Below, in pieces: positions 38,977 to 49,283 of a stretch of 64,000 nt of DNA; the first letter of the stretch is position 1, and the number at the start of each line of letters is the position of its first letter. Made by a program: the position numbers and the translations under genes. The notes beneath the pieces were generated by a model. That model saw only the letters and a program-made list of their open reading frames with translations, did not search any database and was not told where the DNA came from. Origin of the DNA: Enterococcus pingfangensis (GTDB lineage Bacteria > Bacillota > Bacilli > Lactobacillales > Enterococcaceae); NCBI RefSeq assembly GCF_005405205.1, contig NZ_BJDP01000005.1, forward strand, positions 166,358 through 230,357, in the 5' to 3' direction.

Positions 38977-39213
38977 AATGGAACTCCTTTTTCAGTTTAA
39001 TTAGTTCGTTTTAAATTTTAAGATTCTAGTTTTGTTTTAGATTGTCCGGCGAACAAGCCGTTAGTTTTATTATTTAGTTAATAAATTAAGTAATAACAGT
39101 AATAGGGCCTGTTGATCATGTGGAAAAGTCTGCTAAAAGCTTGATCCGTTAAGTTTTCCACTTGTGGAAAAGGTGTGGATAAGAAAAGTCTTTTTTCAAT
39201 GATTTTCCACAGG
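38977..39213. other. oriC: oriC, dnaA-dnaN intergenic part, with DnaA boxes and AT-rich segment
   Basis: DnaA-box-like nonamers: TGTGGAAAA at 39119-39127 and 39163-39171, TGTGGATAA at 39174-39182 (perfect), TTTTCCACA at 39203-39211. An AT-rich stretch at about 39055-39105 with repeated TAG/TTA/TAA triplets is a candidate unwinding element. Together with the cluster upstream of dnaA this is the two-part origin layout known from Bacillus. Confidence 0.8.
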
Positions 39214-40539
39214 TCAGCCGAGAAGCAGATTTTTAATCTCGGCGATTTCTTGCTGGATACTGCGGTCGTCTTTCATCAAACGGGCAATTTTTTCGTGGGC
39301 ATGGATAACGGTTGTATGGTCTTTCCCGCCAAATTCAGCTCCGATTTTCGGCAATGAATTTTCAGTCATCTCACGAGCTAAATACATCGCAATCTGTCGC
39401 GGTACAACGATTGCTTTGACTCGTTTCTTCCCTTTAAGGTCTTTTACTTGGATATGATAAAACTTAGCAACTTCCTCTTGGATTTTGCTGATGGAAAGCT
39501 GCGCATTGCTGGTCCCTTTCAAACTTTTCAGGGCATCTGCCGCGATACTCGTGGTGATGTCGGCACTATTCATTGTAGCGAAAGCTTGAACGCGGACCAA
39601 CGCCCCTTCCAATTCGCGGATATTGGAATCGATCTGTCCCGCGATATAACTTAAAGTATCATCAGGGATCTCAAGATTTTCTGCTTGTGCTTTTTTCCGT
39701 AAAATCGCTGTTCGTGTTTCTAGATCGGGTGGTGTGATGTCGACAGACAATCCCCAGGCAAAGCGCGAAACAAGCCGCTCTTGCAGTTTAGGAATCTCAT
39801 TTGGCAGCCGGTCACTAGTTAGTACGATCTGTTTATTATCATTATATAGATTTTCAAAAGTATGGAAAAATTCTTCTTGTGTCGCCTCTTTGTCCGCGAA
39901 AAATTGAATATCATCGACTAATAGCAAATCAACTTTACGATATTCTTGGCGAAACTCTTCAGATGTTTTGTTTTTGATTGAATTGATAAAGTCATTTGCG
40001 AAAGTCTCGCTAGAAACATATTTCACTTTTGCTTGCGGATTGATAGCCAGCATTTGATGACCAATGGCATGCATCAAATGGGTCTTCCCTAAACCAACAC
40101 CACCATAGAAGAACAGCGGATTGTAGATCGATCCTGGTTCTTCTGCTACCACTAATGCCGCAGCATGGGCCATTTGATTGCCTTTTCCGATGACGAATGT
40201 ATCAAAAGTATATTTTGGATTGAGTATTGCTCGCTTGGTTGTACCAACTTTAGGAGTTTCTGCTTTTTCTACAATGCTGACGGGCGGCGCTTCATCCGGT
40301 GTGACAAACAGCGGCATGATTTCGTCTCCTGTTACTTTAAAACCAATCTCAACGATTTTTGCGGCCAAATGTTTCTCCCAGTAGCGTTTATGCAGATCAC
40401 TGGTCACTTCGATCGTTAATTGATTGTTTGTTAAAGCTAAGGGTCTAGCGGTGCCTACCCAGGCATCATAACTGGCGGGATTGAGGTCATTTTTATAACT
40501 GTCCTTCAATTCTTGCCAGAAACTGTCCAATGAGGTCAA
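39214..40539 (-). CDS. dnaA: Chromosomal replication initiator DnaA
   Basis: 441 residues. Domain I (1-80, with [14 protein letters not shown]), short linker, AAA+ domain with Walker [10 protein letters not shown] (146-154) and [10 protein letters not shown], and domain IV with the DnaA-box-binding motif [16 protein letters not shown] near 405. Initiates replication at the flanking boxes. The start codon follows AGGAGG. A box TTTTCCACA at 40599 lies in the presumed promoter, consistent with autoregulation. Confidence 0.98.
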   Translation of the reverse strand: MTSLDSFWQELKDSYKNDLNPASYDAWVGTARPLALTNNQLTIEVTSDLHKRYWEKHLAAKIVEIGFKVTGDEIMPLFVTPDEAPPVSIVEKAETPKVGTTKRAILNPKYTFDTFVIGKGNQMAHAAALVVAEEPGSIYNPLFFYGGVGLGKTHLMHAIGHQMLAINPQAKVKYVSSETFANDFINSIKNKTSEEFRQEYRKVDLLLVDDIQFFADKEATQEEFFHTFENLYNDNKQIVLTSDRLPNEIPKLQERLVSRFAWGLSVDITPPDLETRTAILRKKAQAENLEIPDDTLSYIAGQIDSNIRELEGALVRVQAFATMNSADITTSIAADALKSLKGTSNAQLSISKIQEEVAKFYHIQVKDLKGKKRVKAIVVPRQIAMYLAREMTENSLPKIGAEFGGKDHTTVIHAHEKIARLMKDDRSIQQEIAEIKNLLLG

Positions 40540-41000
40540 ATAAGTCGCCTCCTATTAATAAAATTCAGATAGTCCTACTTTATCATTTTTTCAAAGAGTT
40601 TTCCACAACCAGAGAGAAAATAGCCAAAGCTTTTATCTTTTCCACAAATTGTATAAAAATACAAAAAAGTTGTTAACTAGCCTGTAAAAACATATCCACA
40701 ACCCTAAGAAATAATGTGTGAAGTTTCTGTTTTCCACGAAATTATCGACAAATCAACTAAAATAGAGCCCTTGATAGATCAAACAAGAAAAGAGTTATGA
40801 ACAAAAGTTATCCACCTTGTGGACAAGTTGTTAATAGCAACTATTTCTGGGGAAAAACGCTGGAAAAATTCTATACAAGTTTTTTTGCGCAAAAACGTTG
40901 TGCACATTTTTAGCGGATTTATCCCCAAATTTTGTGGATAAATTTTTATTTCTATAAAGTTACTAACTGTTGCTTTTTTAGTAGCAGCTTTTGCAAAAGA
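40540..41000. other. oriC: oriC, region upstream of dnaA with a cluster of DnaA boxes
   Basis: Boxes and near-boxes: TTTTCCACA 40599-40607 and 40638-40646, ATATCCACA 40692-40700, TTTTCCACG 40730-40738, TTATCGACA 40742-40750, TTATCCACC 40808-40816, TGTGGACAA 40818-40826, TTGTGCACA 40898-40906, TTATCCCCA 40919-40927, TGTGGATAA 40933-40941 (perfect). No gene is present. Gene orientation flips across this segment, as expected at the origin. The dnaA promoter must lie at its left end. Confidence 0.88.
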
Positions 41001-41152
41001 CATTTTCGAAAAAAATTGAAAAATAAATCAAGGAAAACGAGGAAATCCTTCAAAGATTGTGAATTAAGGGAGCATTTATTAAAAAATGAGCAGGAATAAG
41101 TCCCTATAATGTGAAAAATACGCAAGTTCAGTGATCCTTTTTCATTTCATGA

Positions 41153-41182
41153 TTGACAAAGTGGGGGAGGAGTCGCTATAAT
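41153..41182 (+). promoter_or_regulatory. rpmH promoter
   Basis: Consensus TTGACA (41153-41158), 18-base spacer, consensus TATAAT (41177-41182); the best promoter match in the window, fitting a ribosomal protein gene. Confidence 0.88.
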
Positions 41183-41224
41183 ATTCGAGTATGTCTATGT
41201 AATGTTATATGGAGGTGTATTTAA

Positions 41225-41359
41225 ATGAAAAGAACTTATCAACCAAATAAACGTAAACGTCAAAAAGTTCATGGATTCCGTAAACGCATGAGCACTAAAA
41301 ACGGCCGTCGTGTATTAGCAAGCCGTCGTCGTAAAGGAAGAAAAGTACTTGCTGCTTAA
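41225..41359 (+). CDS. rpmH: 50S ribosomal protein L34
   Basis: 44 residues, the full length of L34: [21 protein letters not shown], then [19 protein letters not shown]. Highly basic, in the protein core near the exit tunnel. GGAGGTG lies upstream of ATG 41225. It follows the oriC DnaA-box cluster and is followed by its own terminator. Confidence 0.98.
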   Translation: MKRTYQPNKRKRQKVHGFRKRMSTKNGRRVLASRRRKGRKVLAA

Positions 41360-41360
41360 G

Positions 41361-41385
41361 CCACTGCCGGTCAGTGGTTTTTTTT
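41361..41385 (+). terminator. rpmH terminator
   Basis: CCACTG-ccggt-CAGTGG followed by eight T's, starting 2 bases after the stop; some read-through to rnpA is likely. Confidence 0.88.
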
Positions 41386-41496
41386 GTACCTAAAATCAGC
41401 TTTTTAATGAGTTTTTCTGTTAAATAAGGATGATTCCTTAAATTGAAGTATGGTATTATTGTCAGGTATAGATTTAAAAGAAACGAAGGAAACTAG

Positions 41497-41832
41497 ATGA
41501 AAAAAAAATATCGGGTCAAAAAAGAACGAGAATTTCAAAAGGTGTTCCAAGAGGGGGCTTCTTTTGCGAATCGAAAATTTGTAGTTTATCGTCTAGAACC
41601 TTCTGGTCAAAAACATTTTCGAGTAGGTCTGTCAGTCGGTAAAAAAGTCGGTAATGCTGTCGCACGAAATCAAGTGAAACGCCAAATCCGGGCGATTTTA
41701 CAAGAATTGAAAACAGAATTGCCGCCATTAGACTTTATTGTAATCGCGCGGCCAGCCACGAAAGATCTGCCTCATGATGAAATGCGTTCGAATCTTATAC
41801 ACGTTTTAAAATTAGCAAAAATATTGAGTTAG
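41497..41832 (+). CDS. rnpA: Ribonuclease P protein component
   Basis: 111 residues. [13 protein letters not shown], a [22 protein letters not shown] block with the conserved RNR-type RNA-binding motif, and DFIVIARP. Protein cofactor of RNase P, which trims 5' ends of tRNA precursors. ATG at 41497 with GAAGGAA upstream; yidC follows 17 bases later. Confidence 0.96.
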   Translation: MKKKYRVKKEREFQKVFQEGASFANRKFVVYRLEPSGQKHFRVGLSVGKKVGNAVARNQVKRQIRAILQELKTELPPLDFIVIARPATKDLPHDEMRSNLIHVLKLAKILS

Positions 41833-41849
41833 GAAGGAAACAGATTTAG

Positions 41850-42668
41850 GTGAAGAAATATAAAAAAATAGTATTAATGACAGGATTACTGAGTCTCGTC
41901 TTCTTGTTATCGGCCTGTGGGACTAAAAATATCAGTGCAGACAGCACCGGTATATGGGACCGCTACGTAGTTTATTACTTTGGACAAGCAATCCAAGGAC
42001 TCTCTTTTGGCAATGTCGGGATCGGGATTATTTTATTTACGGTCATTATTCGGATCATTTTGATGCCGTTGATGCATTTCCAAACGAAGAGCATGCGCAA
42101 AACGCAAGAGCTGCAACCAAAAATCAAAGCGTTGCAAGCAAAATACAGCACGCGCGATCAAGAAACACAACAGAAACTACAAGAAGAAACGAAAAAGTTA
42201 TACGCGGAAAATAATGTGAGCCCTTACGCCGGCTGTTTACCGCTGTTAGTTCAGATGCCGGTCATGATGGCTTTGTATCAAGCGATTTTACGAGTTCCAG
42301 AATTACGTTCGGGTCATTTTTTATGGTTAAATTTGAGTGAAGCGGATCCTTATTTCATCTTACCAGTCCTTGCGGCAGTCTTTACGTTTGCCAGCACGTA
42401 CTTATCGAGCATGAGCCAACTTGAATCCAATGCTTCAATGAAAATCATGAACTTCGCGATGCCAGTCATGATCTTCGTGATGGCGTTGAACCTTGCGAGC
42501 GGGTTATCCCTTTACTGGGTGATTTCAAATGCTTTCCAAGTCGTTCAAACTTTCTTGATCAATAATCCGTTCAAGATCCGTCGTGAAAGAGAAGAAGCCG
42601 CACGCCAGATCCGCGAAAGAGAACGAGCACTTGAAAAAGCGAAACATCCGAAGAGAAAACGGAAATAG
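41850..42668 (+). CDS. yidC: Membrane protein insertase YidC (lipoprotein form)
   Basis: 272 residues. Signal peptide with lipobox LLSACG (acylated Cys near residue 24), then five membrane helices of the Oxa1/YidC fold, including IILFTVIIRIILMPL with the functional Arg and SPYAGCLPLLVQMPVMMALYQAI. The C-terminal tail is strongly basic (REREEAARQIRERERALEKAK), probably for ribosome contact. GTG start at 41850. Inserts membrane proteins with or without SecYEG. Orthologue of SpoIIIJ/YidC1 by position. Confidence 0.96.
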   Translation: MKKYKKIVLMTGLLSLVFLLSACGTKNISADSTGIWDRYVVYYFGQAIQGLSFGNVGIGIILFTVIIRIILMPLMHFQTKSMRKTQELQPKIKALQAKYSTRDQETQQKLQEETKKLYAENNVSPYAGCLPLLVQMPVMMALYQAILRVPELRSGHFLWLNLSEADPYFILPVLAAVFTFASTYLSSMSQLESNASMKIMNFAMPVMIFVMALNLASGLSLYWVISNAFQVVQTFLINNPFKIRREREEAARQIRERERALEKAKHPKRKRK

Positions 42669-42761
42669 CAAAAATGGAACGCATTGTTTTAGTCAGTGAA
42701 TGCGCACATTTGAATCAGCTTATTTTTCACAGATATCACTTATAATAAGGAGGTTTGGAAA

Positions 42762-43508
42762 ATGCCTGTTTATGAAGGTCTAACAATCGACGAAGCAATC
42801 GCCCACGGGTTGCATACTTTAGGGTTGAAGAAAGAAGCGGTCGATATTGAAATTTTAACGGACGCCAAAAAAGGTTTCCTAGGAATGGGAAAAAAAGCGG
42901 CGCGTGTTTCGATCGAACCGATCAAAGTTGAAGTTGAACAAGAACCCACACAAGAATCTGTACAAGAACCCGTTGCAGCAGCACCTGAAGAAAAAATTGC
43001 AGAAGCGGCGCCAAAACAAGCCAGTCACTTAGAGGAATTAGAAAAAGAGGAAGCCGTCAAAGAGTTGGCGCTTTACTTGACGACTATCACTAATGACATG
43101 GGCGTACCGGCACTGGTGAAGATCCAGCATGAAGCGAATGGTTTAATCGTGATGAATCTAGAAACCAGCAAGCAAGGGATGCTGATCGGTAAACACGGAA
43201 AAATCTTGAATGCTCTGCAATACTTAGCACAAGTTTTCTTACACCGAATCGCAAAAGAAAAACTGTCAGTCATTGTGAACGTTGGGAATTACCGCCAAAA
43301 ACGTGAAGAAGTTCTTACTCGTTTAGCACAGCGTACGGCAGAAAAAGTAAAAGAAACCGGTCGACCAGTCTTTTTAGAACCAATGCCGGCTTTCGAACGA
43401 AAAATGATCCATTCAGCGTTGAGTAAAGACGATTACATCAAAACTCATTCTGAAGGCGAAGATCCTTATCGTTATTTAGTGGTCGAACCAGCGAAGAAAT
43501 ATTTTTAA
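42762..43508 (+). CDS. jag: RNA-binding protein Jag/KhpB (EloR)
   Basis: 248 residues: Jag-N domain (1-55, with KKGFLGMGKKAARVSI), an acidic/Gln linker (about 60-100), a KH-II domain with the GKHGKIL loop near 145, and an R3H domain with RKMIHSALSKDDYIKTHSEGEDPYRYLVV at the end. Partner of KhpA in cell-elongation control and RNA binding in streptococci and enterococci. AAGGAGG precedes ATG 42762. Conserved neighbour of yidC. Confidence 0.95.
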   Translation: MPVYEGLTIDEAIAHGLHTLGLKKEAVDIEILTDAKKGFLGMGKKAARVSIEPIKVEVEQEPTQESVQEPVAAAPEEKIAEAAPKQASHLEELEKEEAVKELALYLTTITNDMGVPALVKIQHEANGLIVMNLETSKQGMLIGKHGKILNALQYLAQVFLHRIAKEKLSVIVNVGNYRQKREEVLTRLAQRTAEKVKETGRPVFLEPMPAFERKMIHSALSKDDYIKTHSEGEDPYRYLVVEPAKKYF

Positions 43509-43614
43509 TTCCTGGAATGGTTAATCAGCGTTAAGTAGCTCTCGTCTACTTAGCGCTTTTTTTGAATATTTTTTAAAAAATGCTGACTATGAATCGGAAG
43601 AAAGAAGGGCTAGT

Positions 43615-44262
43615 GTGGAAAAATTTTATTTGAGCTACAGTTCTGGAAAAGACTGTATTTTGGCATTGGATACATTGACTAAACAAGGGTTTCAGCCGGC
43701 TGGATTGATCACCAGCTTAAACGAAGAAATCGACCGTTCTTGGTTTCATGGAGTACCTGAAAATGTTTTAGCAAATGCGGCTGTGGCATTAAACTTACCG
43801 TTGGTGGTCGTGCGGACCAATGGCGAGAACTATGAAGAACAAATGACTCTGGCGCTCAAAAAAATTAAAGAAGCCGGGATCACGAATATTTGTTTTGGCG
43901 ATATCGACATCGAAGAAAACGGTGCTTGGGACAAACGAATCGCAGCTAGTGCAGGACTAACGCCTCATCTGCCATTGTGGCAGCGCGGCCGGCAAGAACT
44001 TGTAGCAGAATTTCTAACTAGCGGTTATCAAGCGATGATCAAGACTGTCAGTAAAAAATCAGGCATTCCATTAGAATTTTTAGGTAAGCCGTTGGATAAA
44101 AATTTTGTTGAGTATTTAGTGAAACATGAATTAGACGTATGCGGGGAAAACGGGGAGTATCATACATTGGTGACGGATGGTCCGCTATTTTCACAGCCGC
44201 TAACGTTCAAAGCAAAGGGGATCTATGAAAGTCCTTATGCGTATTCTTTGATTATTGAGTAA
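43615..44262 (+). CDS. PP-loop ATPase of the Dph6/MJ0570 (DUF71) family
   Basis: 215 residues. The ATP-pyrophosphatase loop is YSSGKDC (8-14), and the C-terminal DVCGENGEYHTLVTDGPLF (about 177-195) is the diagnostic motif of the diphthine-ammonia ligase group. Bacteria lack diphthamide, so the substrate here is unknown; some bacterial members act in B12-related or nucleotide chemistry. GTG start at 43615 with GAAGGG upstream. It interrupts the conserved jag-mnmE order. Confidence 0.85.
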   Translation: MEKFYLSYSSGKDCILALDTLTKQGFQPAGLITSLNEEIDRSWFHGVPENVLANAAVALNLPLVVVRTNGENYEEQMTLALKKIKEAGITNICFGDIDIEENGAWDKRIAASAGLTPHLPLWQRGRQELVAEFLTSGYQAMIKTVSKKSGIPLEFLGKPLDKNFVEYLVKHELDVCGENGEYHTLVTDGPLFSQPLTFKAKGIYESPYAYSLIIE

Positions 44263-44378
44263 CATCCGCTTTTTTATTTACTAAAATTTTAGAAAATGAA
44301 CGGATTTCGGCAAGGAAACTTGAATTGTTAAAAAAAATATGCTAACCTTACACCAGAATTTTGTAGAAAAAGCAGTCA

Positions 44379-44424
44379 AAGTGCTCAATCTGCTCCTTTA
44401 AGGGGTGGAGTAGGCACTTTTTTT
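44379..44424 (+). terminator. Terminator-like hairpin upstream of mnmE
   Basis: AAGTGC...GCACTT outer stem with an inner CTCC/GGAG stem and seven T's, 32 bases before the mnmE start. It either ends the preceding gene (117 bases away) or attenuates mnmE. Confidence 0.7.
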
Positions 44425-44456
44425 ATGCTCTTAAAGACAAAATAGGAGGAAAAAAA

Positions 44457-45854
44457 GTGGCAGAAATCACCTTAGAATTTGATACGATCGCAGCGATTTC
44501 GACCCCGCCAGGCGAAGGCGCGATCAGTATCGTCCGTTTGAGCGGCGATCAAGCAATCGCGATCGCGGACAGTGTGTATCGCAGCGGGAAAAAATGTTTG
44601 GCAGATGTCGCAACACATACGATCCATTATGGACACATCGTCGACCCGTCAGATCAACAAGTAGTTGATGAAGTGATGGTCAGCGTGATGCGGGCACCGA
44701 AGACGTTTACGAGAGAAGATGTCGTTGAAATCAATTGTCATGGCGGAATCGTAGTGGTTAATCAATTGCTGCAGCTGATTTTGCGATCAGGCGCGCGCTT
44801 GGCAGAACCAGGTGAATTCACTAAAAGAGCGTTCTTAAATGGCCGTGTGGATCTGTCTCAAGCAGAAGCAGTGATGGACTTGATTCGGGCCAAGACCGAT
44901 CGGGCGATGAACGTTGCGATCAATCAATTGGACGGCAATTTATCTCATTTGATTCGTCAGCTGCGCCAAGAAATTTTAGCAACATTGGCGCAAGTCGAAG
45001 TAAATATCGACTATCCGGAATATGAAGATGTCGAAGAGTTGACGACACAATTATTATTAGAAAAAGCCCAACAAGTCGGTCAGCAGATCGATGCTTTGTT
45101 GCTGAATGCTAAACAAGGAAAGATCTTGCGAGAAGGTCTAAGTACGGCAATTATCGGCCGGCCTAATGTTGGAAAATCAAGTTTATTGAATTACTTGCTG
45201 CATGAAGAAAAAGCGATCGTAACAGAGATTGCCGGCACGACTCGCGATGTGATCGAAGAATATGTCAACGTTCGCGGTGTGCCGTTGAAATTGATCGATA
45301 CGGCGGGAATTCGTGAAACAGATGATGTAGTAGAACGAATCGGTGTGGAACGCAGCCGAAAGGCGTTAAAAGAAGCCGATTTGATCTTGTTGGTCTTGAA
45401 TCAAAGTGAGGCCTTGACTGCCGAAGACAAAGGATTATTGGAAGCCACGCAAGGCTTGAAACGAATCGTTCTATTAAATAAAACGGATCTGCCTAGCCAG
45501 CTGACGCAAGCAGAACTAGCGGCTTATTTAAGCGAAGATGAAGTTTTTGCGATCTCAGTTTTAGAAAAAGCTGGTTTGGATCAATTGGAAGAAGCCATTG
45601 CTAAACTTTTCTTTGGCGGCCAAACAGGAGAAAAAGACGCAACGTATGTGTCGAACACGCGCCACATTGCGTTGCTTGAAAAAGCTGGACAGTCGCTGAG
45701 CGAAGTCCGCAATGGGATCATGGCAGGGATGCCGGTAGACTTAGTCCAAATCGACATGACGCGTTGTTGGGACTATTTAGGCGAGATCGTTGGCGACAGT
45801 GTGCAAGACGAACTGATTACACAATTATTCAGCCAATTTTGTTTAGGAAAATAA
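44457..45854 (+). CDS. mnmE: tRNA modification GTPase MnmE
   Basis: 465 residues: tetrahydrofolate-binding N-terminal domain ([21 protein letters not shown]), helical domain, inserted G domain with [10 protein letters not shown] (G1, near 225), the GTTRD switch, DTAGIR and NKTD, and the C-terminal catalytic Cys in FCLGK. With MnmG installs the 5-carboxymethylaminomethyl group on wobble U34 of tRNAs. GTG start at 44457 after AGGAGG. mnmG follows 13 bases later. Confidence 0.98.
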   Translation: MAEITLEFDTIAAISTPPGEGAISIVRLSGDQAIAIADSVYRSGKKCLADVATHTIHYGHIVDPSDQQVVDEVMVSVMRAPKTFTREDVVEINCHGGIVVVNQLLQLILRSGARLAEPGEFTKRAFLNGRVDLSQAEAVMDLIRAKTDRAMNVAINQLDGNLSHLIRQLRQEILATLAQVEVNIDYPEYEDVEELTTQLLLEKAQQVGQQIDALLLNAKQGKILREGLSTAIIGRPNVGKSSLLNYLLHEEKAIVTEIAGTTRDVIEEYVNVRGVPLKLIDTAGIRETDDVVERIGVERSRKALKEADLILLVLNQSEALTAEDKGLLEATQGLKRIVLLNKTDLPSQLTQAELAAYLSEDEVFAISVLEKAGLDQLEEAIAKLFFGGQTGEKDATYVSNTRHIALLEKAGQSLSEVRNGIMAGMPVDLVQIDMTRCWDYLGEIVGDSVQDELITQLFSQFCLGK

Positions 45855-45867
45855 AAGGAGCAGTGCA

Positions 45868-47769
45868 ATGGAATACAAAGCAGGAAATTATGACGTAATC
45901 GTCGTTGGTGCCGGACATGCAGGCTCTGAAGCAGCCTTAGCAGCAGCACGAATGGGTCAAAAAACTTTATTAATTACGATCAATTTGGACATGGTGGCAT
46001 TTATGCCTTGTAATCCATCGATCGGCGGGCCAGCTAAAGGTGTCGTCGTACGGGAAATCGATGCGCTTGGCGGGGAAATGGGCCGCAACATCGACAAGAC
46101 CTATATCCAAATGCGGATGCTGAACACCGGTAAAGGTCCCGCAGTACGGGCATTGCGGGCACAAGCAGACAAACATGCTTACGCAGAAGAAATGAAGCAT
46201 ACAATCGAAAAAACGGAAAATCTAACGTTGAAACAAGGTGTGGTGGATCGTTTAGTCGTTGAAGACGGGATTTGCAAAGGGGTAGTGACTTCGACTGGTG
46301 CAGTCTATTCAGCCAAAGCCGTAATCATTACAGCAGGAACTGCCTTGCGCGGCGAGATCATTATCGGTGAATTAAAGTATTCATCAGGACCCAACAACTC
46401 GCAACCAGCAATCAAATTAGCAGATCACCTACAAGAATTAGGTTTAGAGATCCATCGCTTCAAAACGGGAACGCCGCCGCGAGTAAAATCAGGCTCGATC
46501 GACTACAGCAAAACAGAGATCCAACCAGGCGATGAAAAACCCAACCATTTTAGTTACCAAACACCGGACAGTCAATACTTGCAAGAACAGATCCCTTGTT
46601 GGCTGACTTACACGAACCTAAAAAGTCATGAAATCATTCAAAACAATTTGCATCGTGCACCGATGTTTACTGGGATCGTTGATGGGGTAGGCGCGCGTTA
46701 TTGCCCATCAATCGAAGACAAGATCGTACGTTTTTCAGACAAAGAGCGCCATCAATTGTTTTTAGAACCAGAAGGCCGTCATACAGAAGAAGTTTACGTG
46801 CAAGGCTTGTCTACATCATTGCCGGAAGATGTCCAAAATACTATTTTGCATTCCATCAAAGGGTTGGAAAATGCAGAGATGATGCGGACAGGTTATGCGA
46901 TTGAATACGATATGGTAGCCCCCCATCAATTGCGTCCAACTTTAGAAACAAAAGTAATTGAAAATCTTTATACAGCGGGACAAACCAATGGAACGAGCGG
47001 CTACGAAGAAGCTGCCGGCCAAGGTTTGATGGCTGGAATCAACGCAGCATTGAAAATCCAAGACAAAGAACCATTTATCATGAAACGCAGTGATGGCTAT
47101 ATCGGCGTCATGATCGATGACTTAGTAACTAAAGGAACCAATGAACCTTACCGTCTGTTGACTTCACGGGCGGAATACCGCTTGATTTTACGTCATGACA
47201 ATGCGGATCTACGTTTGACTGAGATCGGTCATGAGATTGGTTTAGTAGAAGAAGAGAACTATCAAGCATACTTAGTCAAAAAGGCCCATATCGAGGCAGA
47301 GCTGGCTCGTTTACAATCAATTCGGGTAAAACCTAACGAAGCGGTCCAAAGCTTCCTACGGGCTAAAAACAGCGCAGAATTGAAAGACGGTGTTTTGGCG
47401 AGTGATTTCTTAAAACGACCAGAGATTTCTTACCAAGAATTATTGCAATTCATCCCTGCTAACGATGAACTAGCAGAAAAAGAAATCGAACAAGTAGAGA
47501 TCCAAATCAAGTATGAAGGCTACATCAAAAAAGCGATGGAAAAAGTAGAAAAATTGAAACGAATGGAAGCAAAACGTATTCCAGAACGGATCAACTACGA
47601 AGCAATCAATGGTCTAGCAACAGAAGCAAAACAAAAACTCCAAAAAATCCAACCAGAAACAATTGCCCAAGCCAGCCGGATCAGCGGTGTGAATCCCGCC
47701 GATATCAGCATTCTTATGGTCTACGTGGAACAAGGGAAAATTGCAAAAGTGGATAGTGAAACGGCTTAG
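45868..47769 (+). CDS. mnmG: tRNA uridine-5-carboxymethylaminomethyl enzyme MnmG (GidA)
   Basis: 633 residues, FAD enzyme: dinucleotide motif [17 protein letters not shown] (14-30), [11 protein letters not shown] with the catalytic Cys near 49, and the second signature [20 protein letters not shown] near 370. Partner of MnmE in wobble-uridine modification. ATG at 45868 follows AAGGAG. Its last codons and stop form the left arm of a terminator. Confidence 0.98.
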   Translation: MEYKAGNYDVIVVGAGHAGSEAALAAARMGQKTLLITINLDMVAFMPCNPSIGGPAKGVVVREIDALGGEMGRNIDKTYIQMRMLNTGKGPAVRALRAQADKHAYAEEMKHTIEKTENLTLKQGVVDRLVVEDGICKGVVTSTGAVYSAKAVIITAGTALRGEIIIGELKYSSGPNNSQPAIKLADHLQELGLEIHRFKTGTPPRVKSGSIDYSKTEIQPGDEKPNHFSYQTPDSQYLQEQIPCWLTYTNLKSHEIIQNNLHRAPMFTGIVDGVGARYCPSIEDKIVRFSDKERHQLFLEPEGRHTEEVYVQGLSTSLPEDVQNTILHSIKGLENAEMMRTGYAIEYDMVAPHQLRPTLETKVIENLYTAGQTNGTSGYEEAAGQGLMAGINAALKIQDKEPFIMKRSDGYIGVMIDDLVTKGTNEPYRLLTSRAEYRLILRHDNADLRLTEIGHEIGLVEEENYQAYLVKKAHIEAELARLQSIRVKPNEAVQSFLRAKNSAELKDGVLASDFLKRPEISYQELLQFIPANDELAEKEIEQVEIQIKYEGYIKKAMEKVEKLKRMEAKRIPERINYEAINGLATEAKQKLQKIQPETIAQASRISGVNPADISILMVYVEQGKIAKVDSETA

Positions 47770-47787
47770 TCTTAAGCCGTTTTTTTC
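47761..47787 (+). terminator. mnmG terminator overlapping the stop codon
   Basis: ACGGCTTA-gtc-TAAGCCGT plus a T run; the left arm is the mnmG Thr-Ala-stop sequence. Confidence 0.88.
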
Positions 47788-47897
47788 TTTTTTTTAGAAC
47801 TTTTCCGAACTGTTTCAGTTTGTTAGCGCTATTCATGAAAAGACCTTTTAATCATGACGGCTATTTGCTAAGCTAGAGGCAGACTGGGAGTGATTAA

Positions 47898-48899
47898 GTG
47901 AAAAAAGTAATAGTTGGTTTCAGCATTGGTCTTTGTTTGCTTGGTTTAGCAGGGTGTAGTAGTGAAAAAGAAGCCAGTGAAACAAAAAGCAAAGATACGA
48001 TCAAAGTATCAGAGACGTATTCAACAACTGAAAAAAGTGAGCGCAAGTCCAGCAGTTTGAGTGAAAAAACGGTGGAGTCTTCAGCGGAAAAGTCTAAGAG
48101 TTCTGCTAAGGAAGCTGTTCTTTGGGATTCTCAAAAGGCCAGCGCACTTCAAAGCTTTATGAATGATTGGGGCAGTACGATGGGGCAAACGTACAAGGAA
48201 TATCAGCCGAAGCAAAACGTTGATTTCTATGGGTTGGATTTGCCGGATGGCGTATTGGGAGATACTAAAATCCAACCGATCGCAGTCAACGACCAGATTG
48301 TCTCAGCGGAATGGTCTGAAAATGGAAAATCAACGGCTGAGTACATGATTGTTTCCGTCTATTCAGATGCAGAAACAGCCGCTTATGCAGGCAAACACGT
48401 TTATTTTTTGGGGTTTAATAATAATCAGCCGATCGTACTAGTCTCGATGCAAAATCAAGGGATGCCTGATGGGGCATTGCATTTTAGCGCAACAGAAAAT
48501 CAAGAGCTGAATGCAGGCTTCCAAAACATCGCAACGGGTACAGCGAGTCAGACGACTCAAGCAACTCAAACAAGTAATGCGTGGTCTATGGATGAAGCCA
48601 TTCAATTTTATGAAGAAACTTACAAAAATCCGGCAAATGCAATCAGTAAAGATTTAAATTGGGAAAACTACGATAGAAGCTGTTGGAGTTTAACAGAGCA
48701 GAGTGGGGATCGAATCGTCTTGCACTGGACTAATCTTGGGGCAGGCGGTAGCTATGATGAATTCACCAAAGTTGGTGATACTACGGAATTGATCGTTTAT
48801 GGCGGTAATGCCTCTTATCCTAATGATCCTAGCACCAAATACACGATCCGAAATAGTGATCATGTCGTTATTAAGACGGAAGAATTATCGGATGAATAA
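47898..48899 (+). CDS. Cell-surface lipoprotein with DUF4767-like domain
   Basis: 333 residues. Signal peptide with lipobox LAGC (Cys near 20), a Ser/Lys/Glu-rich low-complexity spacer (about 22-72), a domain from LWDSQKASALQSFMNDWGSTMGQTYKEY (about 76-205) that I recognise as DUF4767, a Thr/Gln linker, and a C-terminal domain (about 228-333). GTG? no: ATG-equivalent start at 47898 reads GTG with GGGAG upstream. Anchored on the outer membrane face; function unknown. Monocistronic, with terminators on both sides. Confidence 0.85.
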   Translation: MKKVIVGFSIGLCLLGLAGCSSEKEASETKSKDTIKVSETYSTTEKSERKSSSLSEKTVESSAEKSKSSAKEAVLWDSQKASALQSFMNDWGSTMGQTYKEYQPKQNVDFYGLDLPDGVLGDTKIQPIAVNDQIVSAEWSENGKSTAEYMIVSVYSDAETAAYAGKHVYFLGFNNNQPIVLVSMQNQGMPDGALHFSATENQELNAGFQNIATGTASQTTQATQTSNAWSMDEAIQFYEETYKNPANAISKDLNWENYDRSCWSLTEQSGDRIVLHWTNLGAGGSYDEFTKVGDTTELIVYGGNASYPNDPSTKYTIRNSDHVVIKTEELSDE

Positions 48900-48930
48900 C
48901 GTAAAAATAAATTATAAATAAAATAATTTA

Positions 48931-48970
48931 AAAAAACAGCCTTTAAATTTAATTTTGAAGGTTGTTTTTT
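48931..48970 (+). terminator. Terminator after the lipoprotein gene
   Basis: AAAAAACAGCCTT / AAGGTTGTTTTTT stem ending in a T run, 31 bases after the stop. Confidence 0.8.
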
Positions 48971-49283
48971 GGTTAGTCCCAATGAGTAGTTGAAAGATGT
49001 TCAAATGGTGAAAACAAGAAATTTTAATGAATCAAATTGATAACAATCATTGGAACGATAGAAAAACACGCGGCTCACTTCAAGTGAGTCAATCTAAAAC
49101 TAATATTGGGAAAATAGCCGATCTATTATTTTTTTATCTGGATGAAACAGTAAGTGGAAAGGCCGATCAAATAGTTCAGTCAAAGAAAAATTTTGCAAAT
49201 TTTTCTTTGAGATATTAAAATTTTTAGCAACTGAATCTGTATTTTTTGTTCGTATACAAGTTGTTTTCTTACTGAAAAAAATA
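48971..49283. other. AT-rich stretch with no confident gene
   Basis: A 63-codon plus-strand reading (49027-49218) has no ribosome site, and its end is an AAAGAAAAATT/AATTTTTCTTT inverted repeat, so I do not call it. Nothing else is recognised. Confidence 0.5.

Noticed and set aside
40779..41003. 74-codon minus-strand reading frame in the oriC region
   Set aside because: Overlaps several DnaA boxes, no ribosome site and no recognisable protein features.
49027..49218. 63-codon reading frame between the lipoprotein gene and aroD
   Set aside because: No ribosome site; its 3' part is an inverted repeat; composition does not look coding.
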